The position numbers and the translations under genes are program-made. Below are positions 47,361 to 56,429 of a stretch of DNA of 64,000 nucleotides, in pieces. Every line of letters starts with the position of its first letter. The stretch's first letter is position 1. Under the pieces are notes generated by a model, which worked only from the letters and a program-made list of their open reading frames with translations, searched no databases and had not been told where the DNA came from. Source of the DNA: Steroidobacteraceae bacterium (lineage in GTDB: Bacteria; Pseudomonadota; Gammaproteobacteria; Steroidobacterales; Steroidobacteraceae); assembly GCA_025451845.1 (NCBI GenBank), contig JANWJS010000044.1, positions 1 through 64,000 of the forward strand, given 5' to 3'.

Positions 47361-47471
47361 ATATAGCCCGCAGCAGACGAGCGGGGTAGGGCGCCGTGTT
47401 GGTGTTGTAACCGGTCGCATGGCCGCGGCATGACGCATTCTTGCGCCAATTCCTATGGGAGCAAACCAGTG

Positions 47472-49082
47472 ATGAGCCGTCTTTCCAAGAGATCCCTCGT
47501 GCGCCGCATGATCTTGCTCACGCCCATCCTGTTCCTGCTTTCGCACGCTCCCCCGAGTGCAGCCGGGGCCACGCACTCTGTCCGGCCAGGGGGGCCGGAG
47601 CAGCTCTCGATCGACACGCACGCTCCCGGCCGAGCGTTTCCGCATTTCTGGGAAACGATGTTCGGATCCGGCCGCGCGGTGCTGGTGTTGCGCGCCAATT
47701 ACCAGGACGACCTGACGAGGATGAAATCTGAGACCGGAATCGGCTACGTGCGCTTTCACGGCCTGCTGGACGACGATGTGGGCCTGGCGGGCGGCCACGA
47801 AGCTGCTTTTTACGACAAGCCCTCCGCCAAGGGTTCGCCGTACAATTTTTCGTATGTCGACCAGATCTGCGATGCACTGCTCGCTCGCGGCGTGCGCCCC
47901 TTCGTGGAGCTCGACTTCATGCCCAAGGCGCTCGCGGCCAACCCGGACATGCTGCACTCGTTCTGGTACCACCCCAACATCTCGCCGCCGGGTAACTATA
48001 AGGCATGGGACCGGCTGATCCGTGCCCTGGCGAGGCACCTGGTCGCGCGCTACGGGATCGACGAGGTTTCACAGTGGTATTTAGAGGTCTGGAACGAGCC
48101 GAATCTCGACTTCTGGGGCGGCGCGCCCAGGCAGAAGAGCTACTTCAAGCTCTACGATCAGACGGCGCGTGCTCTGAAGAGCGTGAGTGCCCGCCTCCGA
48201 GTGGGCGGGCCGGCGACAGCTCAAGCCGCATGGGTGAGCGCATTCCTCGCCCACGTGGCCAGGGTCAGCGCACCCATCGATTTCGTCAGCACGCACGTGT
48301 ACGCCAACGACACTGCTGACAACGTCTTTGGAACGAACGAGAAGATCGGTAGGCACACCATGGTATGCCGTGCGGTCCGCAAGGTACATCGGGAAATCGC
48401 GGCCTCACCGTATCCCCGCCTGCCGCTCATCATGTCCGAATTCAACGCCAGCTACGCCAATGAGCCGGACGTCACCGACACGCCCTACATGGGGCCATGG
48501 ATGGCATCCACCATTGCCCAGTGTGACGGCTTGGTGCAGGCCATGAGCTACTGGACATTTTCCGACGTGTTCGAGGAAGGGGGTGTCATTCGTTCACCGT
48601 TCTACGGTGGCTTCGGCCTCATCGCCGAGGATGACATTCCCAAGGCGGCATTCAATGTTTTCGTCTTGTTGCACAAGCTGGGCGATGTCAGACTGGAGGC
48701 TGCCACGCAATCGGCATTGATCACGCGAACGCCAGCCGGCGCGTTGGAGATCGCTCTCTGGAACTACGCGAAGCCGGATGGCACCGGACCGCGCTATAGG
48801 CCGCCGCCTGCCACCCGGACTCTGCGCACTTTCGACATCATCGTTAACGGCATTGCGCCCTCGGCAGCCGCAACGCTGTGGCGAGTGGACGATCGCCATA
48901 GTAACGTGCTGCAGGCTTACGATGCCATGGGCCGGCCCCCATGGCCAACACCGGCACAGATTACGACGCTGCGAAGGGCGGGGCAGCTATCAGCCCCGGA
49001 ACAAACCCGATTGAATCATGGCCGGGTCCAAGTGGGGGTACCACAGCATGGTCTCGTGCTGCTGCAGATCGACACCCGCTAA
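47472..49082 (+). CDS. Glycoside hydrolase family 39, secreted (beta-xylosidase-like)
   Basis: 536 residues from ATG 47472 (GGGAG upstream); ATG 47430 is an alternative. A signal peptide ends about residue 32 (SAAGA). The retaining-enzyme pair is visible: acid/base Glu209 in YLEVWNEPNLDFWGG and nucleophile Glu323 in IMSEFNASY. Both fit GH39 with a TIM barrel and C-terminal beta domain. The substrate may be xylo-oligosaccharide or a related glycoside. It stands alone, without other glycan genes. Confidence 0.88.
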   Translation: MSRLSKRSLVRRMILLTPILFLLSHAPPSAAGATHSVRPGGPEQLSIDTHAPGRAFPHFWETMFGSGRAVLVLRANYQDDLTRMKSETGIGYVRFHGLLDDDVGLAGGHEAAFYDKPSAKGSPYNFSYVDQICDALLARGVRPFVELDFMPKALAANPDMLHSFWYHPNISPPGNYKAWDRLIRALARHLVARYGIDEVSQWYLEVWNEPNLDFWGGAPRQKSYFKLYDQTARALKSVSARLRVGGPATAQAAWVSAFLAHVARVSAPIDFVSTHVYANDTADNVFGTNEKIGRHTMVCRAVRKVHREIAASPYPRLPLIMSEFNASYANEPDVTDTPYMGPWMASTIAQCDGLVQAMSYWTFSDVFEEGGVIRSPFYGGFGLIAEDDIPKAAFNVFVLLHKLGDVRLEAATQSALITRTPAGALEIALWNYAKPDGTGPRYRPPPATRTLRTFDIIVNGIAPSAAATLWRVDDRHSNVLQAYDAMGRPPWPTPAQITTLRRAGQLSAPEQTRLNHGRVQVGVPQHGLVLLQIDTR

Positions 49083-49117
49083 CCCATGCGCTGAGCCAGC
49101 CAAACGGTGCGATGGCG

Positions 49118-49543
49118 TCAAGCCTGGGCGCCCTCGGCCTTGCGCTGGTGCAACAGGGCATCCACGCTCCAGGAACCCGGGCCTGCCACCCAGAGATAGA
49201 GAAAGGTAAAGCAGAACAGGACCGCAAGGTCGCCCCCATTGAGGATAGGTACCCAGCCCCTGGGGAAATGCTCGATGAAGAACGCGACCGCCATATCACC
49301 GCTAAGGATGAAAGCGATCGGGCGGCTGAACAGCCCGATCGCCAGCAGTCCGCCGCCGACGAGCTCGATCACGCCCTGAATTCCCAGTAACGAGAGCAGC
49401 GGCAGATGGGCGAACATCGCCTGATCTGGAACATGCAGCAGCTTCGCGGAGCCATGCTGCAGGAACAGCAGGCCCGCGACGATGCGTAGCACACTGCGCA
49501 CCTCCGGCGCCCAGCCCTCGAGAGTATTGGATCTGTTGTCCAC
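49118..49543 (-). CDS. DoxX family membrane protein
   Basis: 141 residues, four helices. The DoxX start LRIVAGLLFLQHGSAKLL and the following GVIELVGGGLLAIGLFSRP are typical. GTG 49543 has a CGAGG site. Members are small quinone- or redox-linked membrane proteins; the role here is unknown. Convergent with the GH39 gene. Confidence 0.9.
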   Translation of the reverse strand: MDNRSNTLEGWAPEVRSVLRIVAGLLFLQHGSAKLLHVPDQAMFAHLPLLSLLGIQGVIELVGGGLLAIGLFSRPIAFILSGDMAVAFFIEHFPRGWVPILNGGDLAVLFCFTFLYLWVAGPGSWSVDALLHQRKAEGAQA

Positions 49544-49758
49544 GTGAACCTCGTTTGCCGCTGTTAAATACCACCCTGGATCATCTCGCGAAGGGATCGG
49601 GGGGTCAACTTTGGCGTATCCTGACCTTCATGGCGCGCCGACCGCCTGCCGTCGACGAACAAGAAAGGTAGCTCTGATGCGTCGGGATCCATACAGATAA
49701 AGCGACCACGCGCCCAGGAAGAAGAATTGCTCGCATGCGAAACCCCACGGAAGGAGAT

Positions 49759-50919
49759 TCAGGCCAGTGTTGCCCGATGTCCCGAGGCCGTGCTCGCTGT
49801 GCTTTCCATCTGGAGTGTATAGGTGGTGAATGTGGGATCCTGCGCCGGCAAGACCGCGATCTCCATTCGCCCTAAGGCAGGCACCATTACCAGCGTGATG
49901 ACCGTCGCGGTGAGATTACTGATCGCTGACGGCCGCGGCGGTCGGCAGATCGACCAGGGTGAACCCCAACCGTCGCCCAGTGCAGATTTGACGTGCTCAG
50001 TCGTAATGCTGCCAATCTTGGCCGCGAGGAGGCTGTACGCTCGGCGGTCCCGATAGAGACTGTCGGGCATGGTCATCACGCCCCGTTCCTTGAGCTTCGT
50101 GAGGGCAATTGAACTGCGCCAGTGGTTCGCATGAACCAGGAGGCCATTGACCGGCTCCACCTGGAAGGTCTCATCCGGGGCACACTCCAGGTCAAACACG
50201 AGCCCCCCGCCAGAGTGGCTGAGGACGATGTTGTTTGAAGCTGACTTGGGGGTGGAATAGGCGATGCGCAGCGCCAGGGCGAACTGCGACTGCTCGAGGA
50301 GCTGGCGGCGAATGAGCGCGAGCGGTACTCCGATCTGCGAATAGTCCCGATCGGATTCGAGGTAATTCGCAGTGACGGCGATACCCGCGGCATTGAAGCC
50401 GAAGCGGCCGAGCGCACCGGCTTCCGTAAACGTGAGGATGTCAGGACCGTCGTCCCGGTAAATGTGCAGAACGACGGATGCTTCCGCGCTTTCCACCTTC
50501 CAATCCCAGTTGTGGGCATGGATCAGCCGGCGGTCGGCAGCGGCATCGGGCTCCACCACGACCCCGGTGCAGCCGTCGGGCTCCACTTGACCGAAGAGGG
50601 CCGCCTGCAGTGACGGGTTGGCAGCGAGCTTCAAGATTTCCGTGCGGGCGTTGATCATGATGATTTCGGTGTAATCGACGGCAGCGCCGTCGGCAATCCC
50701 GCGCATCTCTTGCACCAAAGTCGGCGCGAATGCCTCGATTTTCGGCGAGTAGGCGCGCGCGATTCGCGTCAGTTCCGCATCGCTCAGCTCGAGGCCGCGG
50801 AACTGAGCACCGTAATGGGCAATGCTGCGCCTGATCTCACGCTGTGCCTGGCAGCCGTATTGGCGACCTCTTTCGTAGGGCGACCCCGATAGCTCGATCA
50901 GCGGGCAGGCTCGGCTCAC
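49759..50919 (-). CDS. C45 family NTN hydrolase/acyltransferase
   Basis: 386 residues resembling isopenicillin-N N-acyltransferase and acyl-CoA:6-APA acyltransferase. The self-processing nucleophile is Cys117 in DGCTGVVV; the N-terminal ELSGSPYERGRQYG block and LIHAHNWDWK are typical. Cleavage before Cys117 would give alpha and beta chains. Bacterial members are thought to hydrolyse or transfer acyl groups on amides. GTG 50919 overlaps the stop of a small upstream frame (GTGA). It lies next to a transaminase, suggesting use of an amine released from an amide. Confidence 0.87.
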   Translation of the reverse strand: MSRACPLIELSGSPYERGRQYGCQAQREIRRSIAHYGAQFRGLELSDAELTRIARAYSPKIEAFAPTLVQEMRGIADGAAVDYTEIIMINARTEILKLAANPSLQAALFGQVEPDGCTGVVVEPDAAADRRLIHAHNWDWKVESAEASVVLHIYRDDGPDILTFTEAGALGRFGFNAAGIAVTANYLESDRDYSQIGVPLALIRRQLLEQSQFALALRIAYSTPKSASNNIVLSHSGGGLVFDLECAPDETFQVEPVNGLLVHANHWRSSIALTKLKERGVMTMPDSLYRDRRAYSLLAAKIGSITTEHVKSALGDGWGSPWSICRPPRPSAISNLTATVITLVMVPALGRMEIAVLPAQDPTFTTYTLQMESTASTASGHRATLA

Positions 50920-51296
50920 GGCTGCAGGCTCCAGATGATGCGATCACGGCGACACGGCCGCCGTGATCGCTGAGTATCCGCCACTGAATCGGTCAGCACG
51001 AATATTTCCGCTCGTAAATTCAAAAAAGCAATTTTGTCGTGACTCATCCCTCTACCTTTCGCCCAATGCTCTCGCATCTTGATGCGCCGTTCTTCATCGA
51101 AGGCTCGACGGCCGCTTGGAATTGAGTAAGTCCAGCGCATGCTGTTCTCACCCGGAAGGCGACGGCAGCTACCGGAAAGTCCCGATATTTTGTCGAGCTC
51201 GATGCGTGCCGTGAAAAGGACGCAATCCCACTCGTGCCGCGGTTTGTATAACTTGGATGGGAGGGAATAGCCGCCGCGCGCCTGCTGGACTTGCAT
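50916..51296 (-). CDS. Possible small hypothetical protein
   Basis: 126 residues, Arg-rich, no signal peptide, membrane segment or recognised motif (MREHWAKGRGMSHDKIAFLN in the middle). Its stop overlaps the C45 gene start by four bases, the only argument that it is translated. It occupies most of the 50920-51458 gap, which would otherwise be non-coding. Could be chance. Confidence 0.3.
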   Translation of the reverse strand: MQVQQARGGYSLPSKLYKPRHEWDCVLFTARIELDKISGLSGSCRRLPGENSMRWTYSIPSGRRAFDEERRIKMREHWAKGRGMSHDKIAFLNLRAEIFVLTDSVADTQRSRRPCRRDRIIWSLQP

Positions 51297-51308
51297 TCTT
51301 GCGTAAAC

Positions 51309-51319
51309 AGTGTAACACT
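51309..51319. promoter_or_regulatory. Candidate operator, perfect palindrome
   Basis: AGTGT-A-ACACT is an exact inverted repeat 140 bases before the transaminase start, in the divergent region shared with the C45 gene. Such a site would suit a GntR-family dimer; a GntR gene is 1.4 kb away. The remainder of the gap to 51458 shows only the GGAGG ribosome site. Confidence 0.4.
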
Positions 51320-51458
51320 CATTTCGTTAGTCAATAATGCAATCTGCGCGCGCCAAGAGCCTGGTGACGCGTGGGTCGCAGACGTCCATGGGGAAAGCAC
51401 CGTGCCTGTCGACGCTTGCGCCGGCACGGCTGCGAGTTGTATAGCGGAGGTTGCAGGC

Positions 51459-52763
51459 ATGACGTCTCTCAGCGACCGATTTTGGATGCCGTTCACTCCG
51501 AACCGGCGCTTCCGGCAGGATCCGCGGCTCTTCGTGTCTGCCGACGGAATGCACTACCGCACCGCGGCTGGACGCGAGGTACTCGATTCCCTCGCTGGGT
51601 TGTGGTGCGTCAACGCCGGTCACGGTCAACGTGCAATTTCGCATGCTATAGGTCGCCAGGCGGAGCGACTTGATTTCGTCTCGTCCTTCCAGATGGGACA
51701 TCCCGACGCATTTGAATTGGCTGACCGGCTCGTCGAGCTGACGCCGGGCGATTTGAATCATGTATTTTTCTGCAACTCCGGTTCCGAAGCCGTCGATACT
51801 GCGCTCAAGATCGCCCGCGCTTACCATTTCGTGCGCGGTGAGGGCTCCCGCCGGCGATTCATCAGTCGGATCGGCGGTTACCACGGTGTCGGCTGGGGAG
51901 GCGTGTCGGTGAGCGGTATCGGCCGCCATCGCCGAGCATTCGGCCCCGCATTGGAGGTCGATCACCTACGCATCCCCTATGATCGCTCTCAATCGGCGTT
52001 TTCCCGTGGGCAGCCCCCGCGCGGCGCCGAATACGCCGAGGAATTGACGCAGCTCATCGGCCTCCATGACGCCTCGAGCATCGCGGCAGTGATCGTGGAG
52101 CCGGTCATCGGCTCCGGCGGTGTCTATCCGCCGCCCGTCGGGTATCTCGATCGCCTGCGTGAGATTTGCTCTGCACACGGCATTCTGCTGATCTTCGACG
52201 AGGTCATCACTGCATTCGGGCGGCTCGGCACGGCCTTCGCCTGCGAGGCGCTCGGAGTCATACCAGACATCGTGACGTGCGCAAAGGGAATGACCAACGG
52301 CGCCGTCCCGATGGGTGCCGTGTTCGTGCGCGAGCCTGTCTTTGCCGCATTCATGAGCGGCGCCGAGAGGCAGATCGAGCTCTTTCACGGTTATACCTAC
52401 AGCGCGCATCCCTTGGCCTGCGCGGCCGCGCTCGCCGCGCTCGACGTATATCGTGACCAGAAGATTTTCGCGCGCGCGCGGGCATTGGCGCCCGCTTGGG
52501 AGACCGCGGTGCACTCTCTGCGCGATGAGCCCTTCGTGGCCGATATCAGGAACGTCGGCGTGCTGGCCGCCATCGACCTCACGCCGCTTCCCGGTGAACC
52601 CGCAGCGCGGGGTACTGCCTGCGGGCAGAGCTGTTTCGACGCAGGCGTTCTGGTCCGCACCAGCAGTGATACGATATTGCTCTCTCCTCCGCTCATCGCA
52701 GAAGCGAAGCACGTTGACCAAATGATTACTACCATCAGCCGGGCACTCCGCGCGCTGAAGTGA
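51459..52763 (+). CDS. Class III aminotransferase (omega-amino acid--pyruvate type)
   Basis: 434 residues. ATG 51459 follows GCGGAGG; the longer upstream frame is unlikely. PLP features are GSEAVDTALKIARAY, the Asp in LIFDEVITAFGRLG and Lys276 in TCAKGMTNGAVPMGAV. The WMPFTPNRRF start is characteristic of beta-alanine/omega-amino acid transaminases. It probably removes the terminal amino group of an omega-amino acid or amine. Five bases separate it from the GntR gene, so they are co-transcribed. Confidence 0.92.
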   Translation: MTSLSDRFWMPFTPNRRFRQDPRLFVSADGMHYRTAAGREVLDSLAGLWCVNAGHGQRAISHAIGRQAERLDFVSSFQMGHPDAFELADRLVELTPGDLNHVFFCNSGSEAVDTALKIARAYHFVRGEGSRRRFISRIGGYHGVGWGGVSVSGIGRHRRAFGPALEVDHLRIPYDRSQSAFSRGQPPRGAEYAEELTQLIGLHDASSIAAVIVEPVIGSGGVYPPPVGYLDRLREICSAHGILLIFDEVITAFGRLGTAFACEALGVIPDIVTCAKGMTNGAVPMGAVFVREPVFAAFMSGAERQIELFHGYTYSAHPLACAAALAALDVYRDQKIFARARALAPAWETAVHSLRDEPFVADIRNVGVLAAIDLTPLPGEPAARGTACGQSCFDAGVLVRTSSDTILLSPPLIAEAKHVDQMITTISRALRALK

Positions 52764-52767
52764 GGCC

Positions 52768-53733
52768 ATGGGCAATATCGACGACCATCGACGCGGTTCA
52801 TCCGCCAATGCCAAGGCACGTACCGTGAGGAAGGCGCGTGCCGCGCGTAACCCTCCGAGTCGATTGCACGAGGAAACCGCGGCCCGAATCGTGGGCTTCC
52901 TGAAGGACGAGCGCTTTTCCGTCGGGCAACATCTGGTCGCCGATGATCTCTGCAAGCGGTTCGGCATCTCTCGCACGCCGATACATGGCGCATTGAGACT
53001 TCTGGAAGCGCGAGGCCTCGTCGAGAATCGGCCTCATCGGGGCTTCGTCCTCAGCCGACCTCCGGATGCTGAAGTCGAGGTGGAACCAGCTGTAGAGCGA
53101 GAAGACGAGGACGCGCGGCTGTTCGTGGCGATCGCGGACGCGCGCATTGACGGGCAATTGCCCGACCAATGCACGCAGCAGGAGCTCGTTCGCCGCTTCG
53201 GCGTACACGTCGGCGTCGTGGTCCGCGTACTCAGAGAGCTCGCCAAGCTGGGCTTGGCCGAGCGCAAGGCCGGGAATGGCTGGCGCTTCCTGCCCACGAT
53301 GGGCTCCGCGCGCGCCGAGCTGGAGAGCTACCAATTCCGCATGACCCTGGAACCGGAAATCCTTTTGCAGCCTGGTTTCGTGCTCGATGGCGAATGGGCG
53401 CGGCGGGTGCGCGCGCATCACGAATCGTTTCTGCATCGACAGTGGAGAGACACGCTCGCCGTCGAGTTTTACGAGATGAACGCCGAATTTCATGAAGGCC
53501 TGGCGCGGGCGAGCGGCAACCGCCACATGCTCGGCGCGATACAGCAGCAGAACCAGTTGCGCCGCTTCTTGAATTACCACTGGCAGTATCCGGTGGAACG
53601 CGTGCGCGAGTCAGTCCTACAGCACTTGGCGATCCTGACGGCGCTCGAAAACGACGACCGGGATTTTGCCGCGGTGCTGATGCGTCGACACCTCGCGACC
53701 GCGCCGGGAGCCTCCCAGACTGAGCCCCGGTAA
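52768..53733 (+). CDS. GntR-family regulator with two winged-helix domains
   Basis: 321 residues. A basic N-terminal tail (1-32) leads to a GntR winged helix (about 33-97, LCKRFGISRTPIHGALRLLE). A second winged helix-like region follows at about 113-177 (QELVRRFGVHVGVVVRVLRE), then an FCD-type helical domain (EFHEGLARASGNRHMLGAI). One winged helix is usual, so the tandem is odd. It probably controls the neighbouring transaminase, receptor and transporter genes; the effector is unknown. Confidence 0.85.
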   Translation: MGNIDDHRRGSSANAKARTVRKARAARNPPSRLHEETAARIVGFLKDERFSVGQHLVADDLCKRFGISRTPIHGALRLLEARGLVENRPHRGFVLSRPPDAEVEVEPAVEREDEDARLFVAIADARIDGQLPDQCTQQELVRRFGVHVGVVVRVLRELAKLGLAERKAGNGWRFLPTMGSARAELESYQFRMTLEPEILLQPGFVLDGEWARRVRAHHESFLHRQWRDTLAVEFYEMNAEFHEGLARASGNRHMLGAIQQQNQLRRFLNYHWQYPVERVRESVLQHLAILTALENDDRDFAAVLMRRHLATAPGASQTEPR

Positions 53734-53785
53734 GCCCTGGGACCCCCAGTCATGCTGCATCCGCGATCGGTCGCTCCGGGCCATG

Positions 53786-56209
53786 TCAGAAATCCTGACT
53801 GAACTCGACTCCAACCGTGCGTGGCTGAGTCGGCGTAACGTAGAACGCCTGCGGAACCCCGGCGATGGCCGTGGAGCCGCAAGTCACCACCGCGCAGGAA
53901 GTCTGTGCGTTGACCTCGCCATGACTATTGAAGATGTTTTTGGCAAAGACCTCGACCCGCCGGGAGCCATCGCTCATGCCTGCCGACAGGCTCTCGGTCG
54001 CAAAGCCCCCTAGCCTATAGTAGGGGCCAGCGTCTCGAATGTCCGGGACCCTGAGGTAGACTGGAATCGATCCGCGGTAGGCCGCCGTCGCCTCGACGTG
54101 CGCAATCCAATCGTTCAACCCCGGAACGGGAAAGGAATAGCGCGCCGTGATGTCGCCCTTGAATCTTGGCACATAGACGAGCGGTGTGCCTTTGGTCACC
54201 TGGATTGGCAGACCCGAGCAATCCTGGATCGGCGAGTATGACGCCGAACTCACGCCGCAGAAATCCCTCGAGATTCGCGAATCGTTGAAGGCGACCGCGC
54301 CAGTCAGCTGCAAGCGCTCAGTTGCCAGCCAGTGTACGCTCGTCTCTACACCGGTAACTGCCGCAGACGGAGCGTTCTGATAAATGGAAGTGCCGTTCGG
54401 GCCTTCGAAGGTGAATTGGAAGTCGTCCCAAGTCTCCCGGTACACCGCCGCATTCCAGATCAGGCGATCCTCGAGCCATTCAGTCTTCCAGCCGATCTCG
54501 TAACTGCTCAAGCTGTCGGCTTTATAGGGGCCAATTCCCGGATTGCGGTTGGTGCCTCCCGGCCGATAGCCCGTTGAGTACGTCGCATAGAGGAGCCGGC
54601 CATGAGCCAATTTGTAGCTCAGGGTGAACTTGTGTGTTTCTCCGGAGTCGCGTGTGTCTTTATCGAACGTCGCGCATGGCGCTCCATCGAACGGACCGCT
54701 GGTCACGCACAACGATCCCGGGGCGCCCGGGGGAGCGGTGCGGGAGCCATAGTACCCTTCGAAATTATTGCGATCCTGGTACAAGCGAACGCCGGCAAGG
54801 AATGAGAGCTTGCTCGTGATGTCGTATGTCGCCTCACCGAAGGCAGCAAGATCCCGCTCCACGCGAGATTGATCGATCAGGAAAATGGTGTTTGGGAAAC
54901 CCACGACAGAATTGGCCGTCGCATAGTCATTGACCGTGTACGGCCAGAGAGAGTCCGCCGTCTGTGTTTGCTGAAAGAGCCCGGTAACGAATCGCAGCCG
55001 GTCGGTGCTCGGACTGGCGACGCGCAGCTCGTTGCTGTAATCGGAGTACTTGTCAGTCGCATAGACTTCCTGATGCGGATCAGAAATCACGTCTCCGAGA
55101 TCGTCCGTCCACGCCGCACCCGATCCGTACAGGTTGTCGTAGAAGACTGAGTAGTCCATATAGTCCGTGCTGGAGTGCGTCTGGCGGTTGAGATATGCGC
55201 CGGCGTATGTAAGATCGAAGCGGCCCACTTTCCCCTGAATCGTCAGCGCCGCCTGCCACCAGCGGTCGCGCTGATAATCCGGTCCGAAGCGCTCGACATC
55301 CAAGTAGCCGACCGCAGGCTCGTACGCATTTATTCCGGTGGCTCGAGTTTCCTGGGTGATGACGCTCGGCGTCACCGTCCAGCGGTCACTGAGGTCGACT
55401 TGCAAAGCCGCGCGACCGCCGTACTGATGTGAGCCATTGAACGCCGAGTGCACGAAATTCGAGTTATTGACGGTCGCTCCAGACGTTGCGAACGTGCGCG
55501 TCGCGGAAACGTTGTCAATGAAGCCAGGATCATATTCATCGAAGGCGACCAGGCGGATGGCTGCACGGTCACCAACGGGAACGTTCACAAACCCCTGATC
55601 CACATATCCATTGCCGCCGTGGCCGACCGAGTCCCCCTGCAGGTCTACACTGCCGTATAGGCGGTGCAATTCCGGTTTATTGGTGATGATACGCAGGGTG
55701 CCGGCCTCGGAGCTTGCGCCATACAGAGTGCCCTGTGGGCCCGGCAGCACCTCGACCCGCGAGACGTCATACATGTGCACATCGAGCGTGCCACTGATGC
55801 TCGTAACCGGCTGCTCATCGAGATACGTCGCGACCAGGGGCAGGGATCCACCAGCGCTCGTGCTGCCGTCAGCCACCCCGCGCATGTAGATCAGGTCGCC
55901 GGCATTGCCGCCGTTCAGCCCCTGATGACTCTGGAAGCTCATGCTCGGCACATAATTCGCGTAGTCGCGGAAATTATTGACTATCAGCTCCGTCAGTTGC
56001 TTCGACGGCAGCGCCTGGATGCTCATCGGCACCGCCTGCGCGTTCTCCGGGCGCTTTTCCGCAGTCACGATGACGGTCGCCAGCGTTGCGGGGGAGGGTG
56101 GTTGGACATTGGCCAACTCCTGCGCCACGGCCGCACGTACCGAGACGAGCACGGAAGTTGTCATCAGCGCCGCAGGCAGTGCCCCGCTCATGATTCTCGA
56201 TACTCTCAT
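53786..56209 (-). CDS. TonB-dependent receptor
   Basis: 807 residues: signal peptide (about 1-30), TonB box near ATVIVTAEKRPENAQ, plug (LIVNNFRDYANYVPSMSFQS to LYGASSEAGTLRIITNKPEL) and a barrel ending in FSQDF. There is no STN domain, so it does not signal through FecR. It resembles the large class of receptors in sphingomonads and steroid-degraders that import organic substrates. Divergent from the MFS gene and convergent with the GntR gene. Confidence 0.93.
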   Translation of the reverse strand: MRVSRIMSGALPAALMTTSVLVSVRAAVAQELANVQPPSPATLATVIVTAEKRPENAQAVPMSIQALPSKQLTELIVNNFRDYANYVPSMSFQSHQGLNGGNAGDLIYMRGVADGSTSAGGSLPLVATYLDEQPVTSISGTLDVHMYDVSRVEVLPGPQGTLYGASSEAGTLRIITNKPELHRLYGSVDLQGDSVGHGGNGYVDQGFVNVPVGDRAAIRLVAFDEYDPGFIDNVSATRTFATSGATVNNSNFVHSAFNGSHQYGGRAALQVDLSDRWTVTPSVITQETRATGINAYEPAVGYLDVERFGPDYQRDRWWQAALTIQGKVGRFDLTYAGAYLNRQTHSSTDYMDYSVFYDNLYGSGAAWTDDLGDVISDPHQEVYATDKYSDYSNELRVASPSTDRLRFVTGLFQQTQTADSLWPYTVNDYATANSVVGFPNTIFLIDQSRVERDLAAFGEATYDITSKLSFLAGVRLYQDRNNFEGYYGSRTAPPGAPGSLCVTSGPFDGAPCATFDKDTRDSGETHKFTLSYKLAHGRLLYATYSTGYRPGGTNRNPGIGPYKADSLSSYEIGWKTEWLEDRLIWNAAVYRETWDDFQFTFEGPNGTSIYQNAPSAAVTGVETSVHWLATERLQLTGAVAFNDSRISRDFCGVSSASYSPIQDCSGLPIQVTKGTPLVYVPRFKGDITARYSFPVPGLNDWIAHVEATAAYRGSIPVYLRVPDIRDAGPYYRLGGFATESLSAGMSDGSRRVEVFAKNIFNSHGEVNAQTSCAVVTCGSTAIAGVPQAFYVTPTQPRTVGVEFSQDF

Positions 56210-56308
56210 CGCTCTCCCCCAGTTGTCGGATCTCGCGCCGCTTGCAGCCTCAGCTTCGTGGCCGCACCAGCATTCGAGCGCCGGAGAGGCAGGGATGCAT
56301 TAGCGTAA

Positions 56309-56337
56309 TTGACAATGTAATCTAGTTTTTCTAGAAA
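56309..56337 (+). promoter_or_regulatory. Promoter with overlapping inverted repeat
   Basis: TTGACA (56309-56314) and TAGAAA (56332-56337) are 17 bases apart, a good sigma-70 match driving the MFS gene. An exact repeat TCTAG-TTTTT-CTAGA (56321-56335) covers the spacer and start of the -10, so a bound dimer would block it. Confidence 0.55.
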
Positions 56338-56429
56338 TACAAACTGATGAGATTGGATCTCAGCCGTGGCACGGCAGACGAGCTGGCCGATAAAGCAACG
56401 CATCCCGCGCAAAATAGCCGATATGCCGC

